Source of the DNA: Fereydounia khargensis
Taxonomy: Eukaryota; Basidiomycota; Ustilaginomycetes; Urocystidales; Fereydouniaceae
Reading direction: 5' to 3'
NCBI GenBank assembly: GCA_026413255.1
Contig: JAOCZO010000009.1
Coordinates: forward strand, 340,473 to 404,472
DNA: 64,000 bases
The notes under the pieces are model-generated. The model saw only the letters and a program-made list of their open reading frames with translations, did no database searches and had not been told where the DNA came from. Positions within the stretch are counted from its first letter, which is position 1; every line of letters begins with the position of its first letter. The translations under genes and the position numbers were made by a program. Shown here piece by piece: positions 19,505 to 28,925 of the stretch.

Positions 19505-22114
19505 ATGACCCGATCTACAGCGTCATCAACGCTACCCTGTCTCCTCTTCTCCCTCCTCCTCATCCTCGCCTTCTCTGCCTCCCCCGTGGCTGCTTTCGGC
19601 TCGGGAACCGTATCTGAGGCATCTGGTGTCTTTGGCCGCAACTTCCTCCATGGAGACATTGAGAATGTCATCGAGACCCTCGTCAAGTCGGCTGCCAGTG
19701 CCGGTATCATTGGTGCCATCTTTAGCGGCGGCAAGCACGGCGGCAAGAAGTTCTCCAAGACCGACGTCGCCCGCATCTATTTTGGCAACTGGCTGCGTGA
19801 CATGTCCCAGGCCGTCGATGTCTCGGCACTCAAGATCCTCCCCGCCGCTCGCATCGTCAACGTTGTCGCCGTGCTTGGCTTCCTCGAGTTTGGCTATGCC
19901 ACCCGCGAGTTTGAGGTCACCCCGGAGCGTCTCGGGAACTACCTCACTGTCGAGCACATTGACAACCCAACTGGCTACCCCGACGACAAGGGAAGCGACC
20001 CTCGAGTCGTGGCCAACTACGACAAGCTCCGGGGCCCTCTTGACCCGCGCGAGCTCGAGATTGACCAGGGCAATGGTATGAAGAACTACATCGCCACCGA
20101 GGGCCGCGAGTTTGACACTGCCGCCCGCTTCATCAAGGACAACCTCATCCGTGCCATCGAGCTCGGCCGATCGGGTAAGCACAACGAGCACGACGAGTGG
20201 GAGTCGCTCCGCCTTCTTGGCACTGCCCTCCACACGCTCGAGGACTTTGCCGCCCACAGCAACTACATTGAGGTCGCCCTCAACCATCTCGGCTATGACC
20301 GTGTCTTTACCCATGTTGGTGATCGCGTCCGCATCCGTGCCCCCAACGGTCGTGAGGTCAGCCCCATTGTCACTGGCAGCTTTGGTGGTGCCGATTTCAT
20401 GCACTCCATGCTCGGCACTGCCGAGGACAAGCTCTCCCAGAACAGCGTCCAGGACATGAGTGCTCGTCTTGGTGCCGGCAAGGGCAAGGACAGCTCTCTC
20501 CTCCGTTCCGCTCTCAAGCTTCTGCTCAGCAAGGACAAGGGCGATGGCAACGAGAACAACGAGCAGGAAGCCGACAACAAGGTCAACCGCCTCGAAGAGC
20601 TCCAGAAGAAGGCCCAGGAGATGAACCCGCTCGACATTAGCAACGAGGAGGTCCACGACTTTATCATGGAGACTCTCCGCATCCACGATGATATTGCTCG
20701 CACCATCTCTGGTGTGATTGACCGAATCCCCGGCCTGGATGATGCACTCGACTCGGCCACCAACAACCTCACCGTCTTTGTCTGTGCAACTCTCGAGCCC
20801 GTCATGGCCCCGATCATTGACACTGTCATCAAGGGTCTCTTTGAAGCCAGCGCCGCCGTTGTCGACAACCATGACCAGACCATCGTGTTCAACGACGAGA
20901 ACGCTAGTGACCCCACCCACAGTATGCTCGCCAAGGACCACTTTGGAAACATTCTCAACGCTCCCGCTGGGCAGATTGCCCAGATCATTGTCCGCCACAC
21001 CGTCCAGGCTGTAGTGGAGGCCTGGGATGACGAGGGCATCAACCCGCGCGAGGTTGCTGACCGCGTCTGCACTGCGCTTCACCACCCTGTCTACGTTGCT
21101 GACCGCCCAACGCCAGTGCAGGCCGACATGCTCAAGCATGTTGACGTCTGGATCAATTCGCACGGCAACGAAAAGGATGAGGTGCTTCGCCGTCTGGAGA
21201 GGGATGCCATCTTGAACCACCGCAACAACACGGACGGCATCTCGGGTGGTAACACGATTGCCGCTGCCGATGCACAGGCCAAGAAGTACTCGGCCGCCAA
21301 CGAGGGTATTGCCGGTCTGGTCAAGCCTGGTGGGCTTCTGTCCAATGCACCTGGCGCTGATGTGGTTGCTGGCGTACTCAACACGCTCAACCTGGACGAC
21401 AAAAAGCCACAGCAGACGCTCCAGGCGCAGCAGCAGTCCAACTACCAGCAGCAGCAGCAGCAGCACCAGCAGTCGCGCCCTCAGCAACACCAGCAGCAGG
21501 AATACGGCAGGCAGCAGAATGAGGGTCGCTACGAACACAACAACAACAATAACCGCTTTGACGACGACCGACGTCAAGAGTACAACAACAACAGCGGCAG
21601 CAACCGCTTTGATGACGACCGAAGGCAGGAGAGCTATGGCCGTCAGGAGTACAACAACAACAACAACCGCTTCGACGAGGACCGCCGCCAAGAGAGTTAT
21701 GGTGGCCGTCAGGAGTATAACAACAACAATAGCTACGATGGAGGAAACAGGTTTGACGACAATGACCGACGTCAGGAGAGCTACGGACGCCGCAACGATG
21801 AGGACCGCTTCAACTCTGGAGGAGGAGGCAGGACTGAGTACGGAGGTGGTGAGCGTCGGGACGAGGACCGCTTTGGAGGTGGAAGGAACGAGTACGGAGG
21901 CCGCCAAGAGGAAAACAGGTTTGGTGACAGTGATCGTCGATTCAACAACAACAACAATGACTATGACGACAACAACAATGGCCGCCGATTCAACAATAAT
22001 GACGAAAACGAATTCGGCAGTGGGAACAGGTACGAGCGAAATGAGTACAGCAGCGGCGGGCGTGGCGGCGGCTATGAGCGCCGTGATGAGGACGACTATG
22101 GCCGACGCTACTGA
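19505..22114 (+). CDS. het-C: Het-C family protein with Q/N-rich tail
   Basis: Single exon, 869 residues. A signal peptide (about residues 1-31) is followed by the conserved Het-C domain: FGRNFLHGDIENV, ARIYFGNWLRDMSQ, and the diagnostic LGTALHTLEDFAAHSNYIE near residue 245. Het-C of Neurospora crassa and relatives is a glycine-rich heterokaryon-incompatibility protein and is widespread across fungi. From about residue 640 the protein turns into Gln runs and then imperfect repeats of the type RRQESYGRQEYNNNNNRFD, ending in a Gly/Arg/Tyr/Asp-rich tail. The tail resembles prion-like low-complexity sequence in composition. The ATG sits after a CT-rich promoter. An antisense open frame of similar length is a codon-bias shadow. 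Role in incompatibility here is inferred from family only. Confidence 0.93.
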   Translation: MTRSTASSTLPCLLFSLLLILAFSASPVAAFGSGTVSEASGVFGRNFLHGDIENVIETLVKSAASAGIIGAIFSGGKHGGKKFSKTDVARIYFGNWLRDMSQAVDVSALKILPAARIVNVVAVLGFLEFGYATREFEVTPERLGNYLTVEHIDNPTGYPDDKGSDPRVVANYDKLRGPLDPRELEIDQGNGMKNYIATEGREFDTAARFIKDNLIRAIELGRSGKHNEHDEWESLRLLGTALHTLEDFAAHSNYIEVALNHLGYDRVFTHVGDRVRIRAPNGREVSPIVTGSFGGADFMHSMLGTAEDKLSQNSVQDMSARLGAGKGKDSSLLRSALKLLLSKDKGDGNENNEQEADNKVNRLEELQKKAQEMNPLDISNEEVHDFIMETLRIHDDIARTISGVIDRIPGLDDALDSATNNLTVFVCATLEPVMAPIIDTVIKGLFEASAAVVDNHDQTIVFNDENASDPTHSMLAKDHFGNILNAPAGQIAQIIVRHTVQAVVEAWDDEGINPREVADRVCTALHHPVYVADRPTPVQADMLKHVDVWINSHGNEKDEVLRRLERDAILNHRNNTDGISGGNTIAAADAQAKKYSAANEGIAGLVKPGGLLSNAPGADVVAGVLNTLNLDDKKPQQTLQAQQQSNYQQQQQQHQQSRPQQHQQQEYGRQQNEGRYEHNNNNNRFDDDRRQEYNNNSGSNRFDDDRRQESYGRQEYNNNNNRFDEDRRQESYGGRQEYNNNNSYDGGNRFDDNDRRQESYGRRNDEDRFNSGGGGRTEYGGGERRDEDRFGGGRNEYGGRQEENRFGDSDRRFNNNNNDYDDNNNGRRFNNNDENEFGSGNRYERNEYSSGGRGGGYERRDEDDYGRRY
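21420..22100 (+). repeat. Low-complexity CAG/AAC-rich coding repeats in Het-C tail
   Basis: CAG codon runs at 21427-21510 and AAC runs from 21540 to 21990 encode Gln and Asn tracts. About seven imperfect repeats with RFDDDRRQE or RQEYNNNN cores follow one another. Confidence 0.85.
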
Positions 22115-22290
22115 TGCAGTGGACCCATCCGACACCACCCATTCGCTTGTTTGCGCCCCTTTGCTCGTAGCTTGAAGAGGGACCACAGACCAAAGGCAAT
22201 GCGTCAAAGTGTCAAATTAATGGAATTGGTACAAGAAGTGAATAAATACTGCAGAGGGAGAGACTGAGCGGTCATGAGGGCGTCCTGGTC

Positions 22291-23334
22291 TTAGCACAAG
22301 TAGATCTTGCTGTTCCAGTCAATCTTGTCGGCCGTGCCTTCGATTCTAGGCTTCATGGTGCCGAAGAGGGCGTCCCAGAGACGAGTCTGTTTGCCATAGT
22401 TGCCAGACTTTTTCCAGCCCTGTCTGTGGTGGAGATCGTGGTCCTCGAGGCAGAGCTCGCAGCCAATGTAGCGAAGGAAGAAGACGGTAGGGTTCTGGAA
22501 GTAGCCACGGATGCCCGAGTGGCCTGAAGCCTCAATGTAGAGGATATAGACGGTGGAGATCCACCAGGTTGCAAAGTTGACTGGGAACACGAGCCAGGTA
22601 AGCACAGGGATGACAAGAATGTCGAAGAGCTCCTGCTCATGGTCGGCGTATGCACCGAGAGCAGCATTAGGATGCTTCGTGGTGTGATGCTTTCGGTGGA
22701 ATCTCCACAGCTGTGGCACCTCGTGCATCAGCCTGTGGTACCAGTAGAACCAAAAGTCGGTAATGATGGCATAGACAGCGAGTTGAATTGGGAGCCAGAG
22801 TGATGGAAGAGGGATTTCGTCGGGCTTGTAGATGACGGCAAAGGCAAAGATGCATCGGAGCAAGATGACGTTGGCTAGACCGACAGCCACATGAGTCGTG
22901 TCCGAGTCCGGGATACCGTCGCGCTCAGCTGTACCATCGAAGAAGCCGTACTTTTTGCCCATACGAGAGTTGAGACGAAAGAGGGCTGCGCCGTAGGCAA
23001 AGAAGTAGAAAAAGTAGATGGGCCCCGCGACGAGTGCCGGAATGGCGATGCCAGCAAAGTGGGTGATGGCTGCATGGACAAGGAGAGGCAGGATGGCACG
23101 GGGGAATACCCAGGCATGCTGAGCCCAGACGGGATGAACGGGGACAGGAGCATCTTTGGGAAACACGGGGGGACGGTCTGAGCCGGATGGGTCTTGCAAG
23201 ATGCCCGTGGAGATGAGTGTGCGCCGGAAAAAGTCGAGCTCGGCCCACGGCTTGTGGTGCCAGGTGGGTGAGAATTTGCTCTTGCCGTTGTGGCTGCCGC
23301 TGCTAGAATCTGTGGTAGTGCTAGTAGAAGTCAT
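22291..23334 (-). CDS. Sterol desaturase / fatty acid hydroxylase family protein
   Basis: Single exon, 347 residues; the chosen start (MTSTSTTTDSSSG) avoids an upstream extension. Several membrane helices occur, and the histidine clusters that bind the di-iron centre are present: HRLMH, HRKHHTTKHPN and DHDLHHRQGW. This membrane family includes sterol C5-desaturases, C4-methyl oxidases and alkane/fatty-acid hydroxylases, usually in the ER. The layout HxxxH ... HxxHH ... HDxHH fits. The exact reaction cannot be assigned; the divergence from known Erg3 and Erg25 motifs suggests an orphan hydroxylase. It is convergent with Het-C, only 176 bp apart. Confidence 0.88.
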   Translation of the reverse strand: MTSTSTTTDSSSGSHNGKSKFSPTWHHKPWAELDFFRRTLISTGILQDPSGSDRPPVFPKDAPVPVHPVWAQHAWVFPRAILPLLVHAAITHFAGIAIPALVAGPIYFFYFFAYGAALFRLNSRMGKKYGFFDGTAERDGIPDSDTTHVAVGLANVILLRCIFAFAVIYKPDEIPLPSLWLPIQLAVYAIITDFWFYWYHRLMHEVPQLWRFHRKHHTTKHPNAALGAYADHEQELFDILVIPVLTWLVFPVNFATWWISTVYILYIEASGHSGIRGYFQNPTVFFLRYIGCELCLEDHDLHHRQGWKKSGNYGKQTRLWDALFGTMKPRIEGTADKIDWNSKIYLC

Positions 23335-23804
23335 GGTGGGCTGCGGTTGGGGATACAGAGGAACACGGCTGGGGACGCGAGATGTTTTATAGCCCAACAC
23401 CAGCGTGGGTCTGTGCGAAAGATGGCGTAACCAAGGTTGTGGAACAGAGTTGAAAAGGAGTTAGCGAGCTACCCAAGGTAATGTACCCAAGGTAGTGTAG
23501 TGGAGTGTGTTGAGGTGCAAGTGTCACTCCTGCTCCCCGCCCCGCCCCCCGCACACGTCGCTAGCAAGGTACTGTAGGTCAACGGCAAGAAAGGGCAAGC
23601 GAGAAAGCTGTCCGAAAGCGCGGAAGGGTAGCACGGCGCTGCGCCCAGAACGCTCACTGACTTGGTCCCCTCGCCCACCGCGTCGGCTCTCTTCCAAATC
23701 CAAAGTGTGAAAATAAAATTATCAAAAAAGTGCGGGGAAGTGGAGGTCGGGTCTCATCTCGTGCGAGTGCCGTGCGGGTACATTTGTCAGCATGTGTCAG
23801 CTTG

Positions 23805-23811
23805 TCACGTG
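23805..23811. promoter_or_regulatory. TCACGTG E-box
   Basis: Canonical TCACGTG, the core bound by Cbf1-type bHLH proteins in sulfur-amino-acid regulation in yeast. It lies between the hydroxylase and the methionine-permease-like gene. Functional role is inference. Confidence 0.35.
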
Positions 23812-24417
23812 CTTGCCGATTTCAACCCTCTCCCGATTTCGCATTTGCATGAGTGACTTTTTTTCAACGGGAAGAAGAGACATGCTGCGCCACACCCACA
23901 CGACTTGCCTCTTTCATGCCAATATGGTGTGATATACGCCAAGACCAGACACGCCATGAACGCCAACGCCAACACCAACACCGACGACCACGTGAGCAAT
24001 TCAGGGCCCATGCGCTTTCGTACCTGACAAAGATCTGGCAGTCTTTCAGTCGATGGTTCGGGAAAGTCGACTTTGACGGCTTGGGGATGGAGTTGCGGAT
24101 GGCGTCAGCGACCGGAAGACCATGTTCCCCCTTCGCCTCTTGATGCAGGTCGTCTTGGCAAGGGTCCATCAGCGCCCAATGGCAAGAGCCAGACATGGCA
24201 TCCTTTCGATTTGCAATGGCGTGCTTGCCCTGTTTTAGCAAAATTTCAGTTCGTTTGGGCGGAGAGAACGGGGGGGAACGCGGAACGCGAGCAAAGGAGA
24301 AAAAAAAAAATTGGGCCATTTTGCCGAACCACAGCTGAAAACTTGCATATCCCGCTATGGCAGCAGTACGGTACAGTAGGCAGGATGTGCACCTCCACCC
24401 GATGGAGCGACAGCATT

Positions 24418-24456
<39 letters not shown>
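24418..24456. repeat. (AGC)13 microsatellite
   Basis: About thirteen AGC units, in non-coding sequence about 160 bp upstream of the APC permease ATG. Confidence 0.95.
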
Positions 24457-24460
<4 letters not shown>

Positions 24461-24614
24461 CCAATAGCAGAAGCAACAAGCGGCCAACCAGACGATCGCA
24501 AGAGACGCAAGCTCATTCACATAAAAACACTCACTGACATTTGCGTTTCCCTCGTGGTCTCTTCATCCCCATCTCCTTCACCTCTCCCAACCTCTTGCCA
24601 TCCTCTCCACAAAC

Positions 24615-26306
24615 ATGGCAGGTGTAACCACCGCCTCGTCCTCAGACGGTGCATCCGTCTCGTCGCTAAAGGACCAGCAGCATGGCATCAGCAAGGATGG
24701 TCTTCGCGACGACGTAGAGGTGCAAGAGTCGCTCTCCTCCTCTGTGCAGCCGGGCTCGGACGGAGAGGAGCTTCCCCAGGGCCGCCAGCTCGGCCTGGTA
24801 TCAGCCACCTTCCTCATTGTCAACCGAATCGTCGGTACCGGTGTGTTCGCCACCACCTCCACCATTCTCAACCAGAGTGGATCCGTCGGCATGAGTCTCA
24901 TCTACTGGCTCATCGGTGCCGTCATCGCCATGACCGGATACTTTGTGTACGCCGAGTTTGCCTCTGCCATGCCACACAACGGAGGCGAGCTCAACTACCT
25001 CCTCCACATCTACCGCCGTCCCAAGTTCCTCGTCGCTACCATGTACGCCGCACAGGCACTTCTTCTCGGTCAGGCAGCCGGTAACTCGTACGTCGCCGGT
25101 CAATACCTGCTCACCGCCGGTGGAGTAGACAGCGAGTGGGGCTCGCGAGGTATCGGAGCCGCTGTTCTCGTCATTACACTCATCGTTCACGGAACCATGC
25201 TCAAGTGGGGCCTTCGATTCCAGAACGTGGTCGGCGTCCTCAAGCTCGTCATCCTCCTCTTCATCTCCTTGGCAGGATTCGCTGCCCTCGCCGGCCGAAC
25301 TCAAACACCCGCTCCCGACAACTTCACCAACGCTTTTGCCGGTTCCCGATCCGACGTGTACGGAACCGTAAACTGCATCTACAACGCCGTCTGGTCCTAT
25401 GTCGGATTCAGCAACATCTTTTATGCCATGTCCGAAGTCAAGCGTCCCATTCGCACCATGAAGATCGCCGGTCCCGTTGCTATCCTCTCTATCACCGTCC
25501 TCTACGTCCTTTGCCAGGTAGCATACTTTGCTGCCGTGCCACGTGACGAGATCCTCGAGAGCCGACAGATCATCGCATCCCTCTTCTTCAAGCACATGTT
25601 TGGTGATCGATCCAGCCGCGCTCTCTCCGTCTTTGTCGCCCTCTCGGCCATTGCTAACGTGTTCAGTGTCGTCTTCTCCCAGGGACGACTGAACCAGGCT
25701 CTCGGACGAGACGGCCTCGTGCCCTTCAGCAAGGTGCTCGCCTCCAACCGACCCTTCAAGGCTCCTCTCGCCGGCCTCGGATGGCACGTCATTGTGACTC
25801 TCATCATCCTCCTTGCTCCACCTGCGGGAGACGCCTACAACTTTGTCCTGAACCTCTCTTCCTACCCGCTCAACGTGGTCAACGCTGCTGTCTCCCTCGG
25901 TCTCGTGAGCGCCTACCTGCCCGTCTCGTGGCGACCCAGGTGGGCACGAGAATGGTCGCCTCCCCTCCGCGCCACCTTCCCCGTAGCCCTGCTCTTCTGT
26001 CTCATCTCCATCTTCCTTGTCATCGCACCCTGGATCCCACCAAAGCGCATCGAGGACAGCGTCTATGTCAACATGTGGTACGGCATGGCTCCTGCCGTCT
26101 CGATCGGCATCTTTGTTGGCGGCTCCATCTTCTGGCTCATCCGATTCCACATTCTCCCCTCCATCGCCGGATACCAACTTGAATACGTCAAGGATACTCT
26201 CTCGGATGGCACTCCCATCAAGACATTTGTCAAGCCCCCCACTCAAGCCCAAAATGCAAAGTCAGACCCTGAGTCTGTCTCGACTCCTCACGTCGGTCTC
26301 CAGTAG
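24615..26306 (+). CDS. APC-superfamily amino acid permease, methionine-permease-like
   Basis: Single exon, 563 residues, with twelve predicted helices. The start of the transporter core, LGLVSATFLIVNRIVGTGVF, is the helix-1 signature of the L-type/MUP branch of the APC superfamily; it is followed by NGGELNYLLHIYRRP and VWSYVGFSNIFYAMSEVKRP. In yeast the closest branch (Mup1/Mup3) imports methionine at the plasma membrane. The first 60 residues are Ser- and acid-rich and cytoplasmic, where such permeases are often ubiquitinated. The substrate is inferred from family only. CACGTG boxes upstream would fit sulfur control. Codon use is strongly C-ending, typical of a well-expressed gene. Confidence 0.9.
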   Translation: MAGVTTASSSDGASVSSLKDQQHGISKDGLRDDVEVQESLSSSVQPGSDGEELPQGRQLGLVSATFLIVNRIVGTGVFATTSTILNQSGSVGMSLIYWLIGAVIAMTGYFVYAEFASAMPHNGGELNYLLHIYRRPKFLVATMYAAQALLLGQAAGNSYVAGQYLLTAGGVDSEWGSRGIGAAVLVITLIVHGTMLKWGLRFQNVVGVLKLVILLFISLAGFAALAGRTQTPAPDNFTNAFAGSRSDVYGTVNCIYNAVWSYVGFSNIFYAMSEVKRPIRTMKIAGPVAILSITVLYVLCQVAYFAAVPRDEILESRQIIASLFFKHMFGDRSSRALSVFVALSAIANVFSVVFSQGRLNQALGRDGLVPFSKVLASNRPFKAPLAGLGWHVIVTLIILLAPPAGDAYNFVLNLSSYPLNVVNAAVSLGLVSAYLPVSWRPRWAREWSPPLRATFPVALLFCLISIFLVIAPWIPPKRIEDSVYVNMWYGMAPAVSIGIFVGGSIFWLIRFHILPSIAGYQLEYVKDTLSDGTPIKTFVKPPTQAQNAKSDPESVSTPHVGLQ

Positions 26307-26537
26307 ACCCAACGACTCTCCACTCTGCTGCTTGCTCGGCAGCTTGTAACTTTCGATACCAAAAAAGGAATCATAACGTGTCACGGTCTTACATCATCTT
26401 AGTGCTGTCTGTCTGTGTAGTACTGTTGTGTTTCGCGTTGCTCGTCGAGCGACTGTAGGATCATGACCATCAAGTGCAGATATCCTGTACATGGAATCAC
26501 CATTTGCTTTCATCCCAGCCAATTAAGAGCTCCAACT

Positions 26538-27374
26538 CTATTCCAGTGCTCCATCAGTTCGGGTACGAAGGTTCAGGTCAGGCAGAGAGGCTGGCTCCAG
26601 CCTCTTTGCTCTTCTTGCTTTCCTCGTCTCGTAGAAGCGGGTTAGGCGTCCTTTCCACTTGACTGGATCCTCACGTATCTTTACGATATGGCTTGTAGAT
26701 ATTTCGTTTTTCCTCTTCCTGAAGTTCTCGAAAGCCTGTTTGTCACGGTTCAGTGCAGCCAACCTTTTCTTGTGGGTTTCCTTCTTCTTTTGTAGTCTTT
26801 TCTCTCTCAAAGCCGGGTTCAAGTCTTCCTTATGCTTCCTTCTCATGCTGTAGTGCCTAATTCTGGCTTTGGCTCCTTCTGGATCTTTTTCGGCGTCGTA
26901 GCGATGAAGCACTGACCTGTAGACGCGCTTGTTCTCCTTCCGGGACAGCTCTCTACCCAGTTCTATCATTCTTTCCGCTCTTGCTTTTGCCAGACGAGCA
27001 ACCATCTCCGGATCTTTGCGTAAATTCCTCCTTGCGAACGAGGAGGCCTTTTCAACGAGGAGAGAGGAATCGACCCGGCTCGTTTCGCCATCATTTGAGG
27101 ACACCGATGTCATCAACGAGGTGGTGAAAGTCATACCAGGATCCTCGTTTCTGGCCTTCACCATCGCTTGCCACAGTTGATCGTCACCACGGCGAAGATC
27201 TGGCTTGTTCGGATCGACCAGATGATTGAATCCCTCTTCTGTCGAAAGTGCTGCAAAATAGAGCCAATCCAGTCCCGAAAAGGTAGTCCTTTCCACGCTC
27301 GTGACTGGCAATGGAAGTGAGTACGTTGACGGAGAACAGATAATCAAGGCCAGTAAAAGCAGCTTGGCAACCAT
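26538..27374 (-). CDS. Basic secreted protein, Lys/Arg-rich
   Basis: Single exon, 278 residues from the ATG at 27374; an in-frame ATG at 27410 would lengthen the leader by twelve residues. The leader is MVAKLLLLALIICSPSTYS. The first mature third is mixed and contains DDQLWQAMVKARNEDPG. From about residue 115 the protein is strongly basic and helical, rich in KR and RR pairs (RKHKEDLNPALREKRLQKKK), and probably forms long helices or a coiled coil. There are only one or two cysteines, within the leader. Not related to the 1-15 kb array by motif. Its upstream region has TCCGAG and TCCGG at 27484-27520, as in the array. Function unknown; the basic body could bind nucleic acid or enter a nucleus, which is speculation. 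Confidence 0.75.
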   Translation of the reverse strand: MVAKLLLLALIICSPSTYSLPLPVTSVERTTFSGLDWLYFAALSTEEGFNHLVDPNKPDLRRGDDQLWQAMVKARNEDPGMTFTTSLMTSVSSNDGETSRVDSSLLVEKASSFARRNLRKDPEMVARLAKARAERMIELGRELSRKENKRVYRSVLHRYDAEKDPEGAKARIRHYSMRRKHKEDLNPALREKRLQKKKETHKKRLAALNRDKQAFENFRKRKNEISTSHIVKIREDPVKWKGRLTRFYETRKARRAKRLEPASLPDLNLRTRTDGALE

Positions 27375-28255
27375 CGATGCTGTAAAGACTTGGATGCAAG
27401 AAAGGAACATGTCAAGCTTTTGCCTGACTAGAGTTGAAGCTCGAGTGAAATCAAATAGTTCAGCACTTTCGGGGTCACAGCTGAGTCCGAGACTACGAAC
27501 CTCCGGAAGCCACCGGACCAAGCACTTAGCGCAGTCAGCCACATTTGACCTCCGGGCTCCGAATAAACTGTACATCCAATGCTATCGGCAAGGGGGGCAA
27601 CTTGTTTATTACAAGCACTGGAGGTATGTATGTACACGACACGACACGGAACACAGAGCAAAAACCACGAGCGAGAGCCAGAGCCACGACCGAGAACCAA
27701 GAGCCAAGAGCCGGGAATCGGAAACCGAAAACGAAGAATCGAAACAGGAGCTAGAATCCGAGCAGCCAGGACCGAGAACGAAACGCAGAACAAGATCGGA
27801 ACCGGGACCAAGACGAATAGGAAACCTTCCTCGCCGGCTTGGATCGGCACGCTAACAAGGAATCGGCACTAGGTCAAGCCAGTAAACGACCCACGGAGCC
27901 TGTGAACAGAGAAAAAAGAAAGAAGCGAAAAGGTACTCGCCAGAGGAGCTATAGAGGATTGGAACCGGGTTGAACCGGTGGAATCGGGGAGCGAAACCAG
28001 AGGAGAACTGCGAAACGCGGGACTCGGGGGTGGAGAAGTACTCACCGGGATGAAACTCACGAGAGGGCAGCCACCGCAACTCACACATTTGCCCCCGGCC
28101 ATGTCACGCTCAACAGACGAGCGGCTCGTGCGGTGCGGGAGCGGGAATGAGCGTCAACGCGCAACACGACACCCAATCACAGCAGCGACTGGGAAGGCGT
28201 GATGGCCAAGACTGCGCTCCTGACCAGGACGTTTGCACTGAATGGCAACACTCTG
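27375..28255. other. Intergenic with degenerate GAACC/GAGCC-rich tract
   Basis: At 27655-27845 the plus strand is a degenerate purine-rich run of words such as GAGCCA, GAACCA and GAATCG. Minor open frames through it are translations of the low-complexity DNA. No gene seen. Confidence 0.6.
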
Positions 28256-28688
28256 AGGCCAGGTATTCCTTAGACACCCCAGAGTAATGCAGGTACGTTA
28301 CGTCAGCGAGGACCAACTCGGCTCTGAATAGCAAGTCCCAAGGCCAGGTACTCCTTAGACACCCCGGGACTGCCTTGAATCCAGACGAGCCAGGCCTAAG
28401 AAGACAAACTCGGTTCCGAGGCCAGGTAATCCTTAAGACACCTCGGAGCCGCCATGCATTCAGGCAGGCAAAGTCAGTGCAGACTCACTCGGATCCGGAT
28501 AGCAAACTCCCAAGGCCAGGTAATCCTTAGACACCCCGGAGCTGCCTTAAATCCGTACGAGCAAGTCGGCATGAACACAACTGGCCATGGACGGGCGCAC
28601 GTGACGCATCCTGACCCTGACCGGCCCCGGATAGACGAACAACAGTGCCAGGTATTCCTTAGACACACTGTGCGCGCCCTTGAATCCG
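28256..28688. repeat. Five dispersed direct repeats, core AGGCCAGGTA-TCCTTAGACACC
   Basis: Cores begin near 28256, 28341, 28419, 28511 and 28646. Each shares GCCAGGTAxTCCTTA(A)GACAC, and most continue into a conserved segment ending ...GCC-TT-AATCC. Spacing is 78-135 bp and spacer sequences differ. On the minus strand part of the core reads VSKEYLA, but no open frame joins the copies. Confidence 0.85.
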
Positions 28689-28925
28689 AGGGGAAAGTCA
28701 GGGACGAAGAGAAGCGTTGACGGCCCCTGTCCTGCCTTTGTTTCTCTCTTTCCCGCTTGACATCCGCACGAGCCGATCGCTTGGCCTGTCCATCCCTTTG
28801 AGAACAGCATGAACTGTCCTAGACCGCTTCCGATATCGCATTTAGCGGATACCACTGCAGCAATACACCGCATACAGTCAGTTAGTCAGTTAGAAGAACA
28901 ACTCAAACCAAGGCTCGATGCACGG

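Larger units (their letters stand above)
23335..24614. other. Divergent intergenic region with two CACGTG boxes
   Basis: Upstream region of both the hydroxylase (left) and the APC permease (right). TCACGTG lies at 23805-23811 and CACGTG at 23989-23994. A (AGC)n microsatellite lies at 24418-24456. No gene seen. Confidence 0.6.

Noticed and set aside
19532-22207. 891-codon open frame antisense to Het-C
   Set aside because: It mirrors the codon bias of the Het-C gene, is rich in Val/Leu as expected of a complement of Asn/Gln/Asp codons, and has no recognisable domain.
24801-26252. 483-codon open frame antisense to the APC permease
   Set aside because: Low-complexity Asp/Glu/Gly translation; the opposite strand encodes a clear twelve-helix permease.
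28256-28688. CRISPR-like array
   Set aside because: Repeats are imperfect, unevenly spaced (78-135 bp) and in a eukaryotic sequence.
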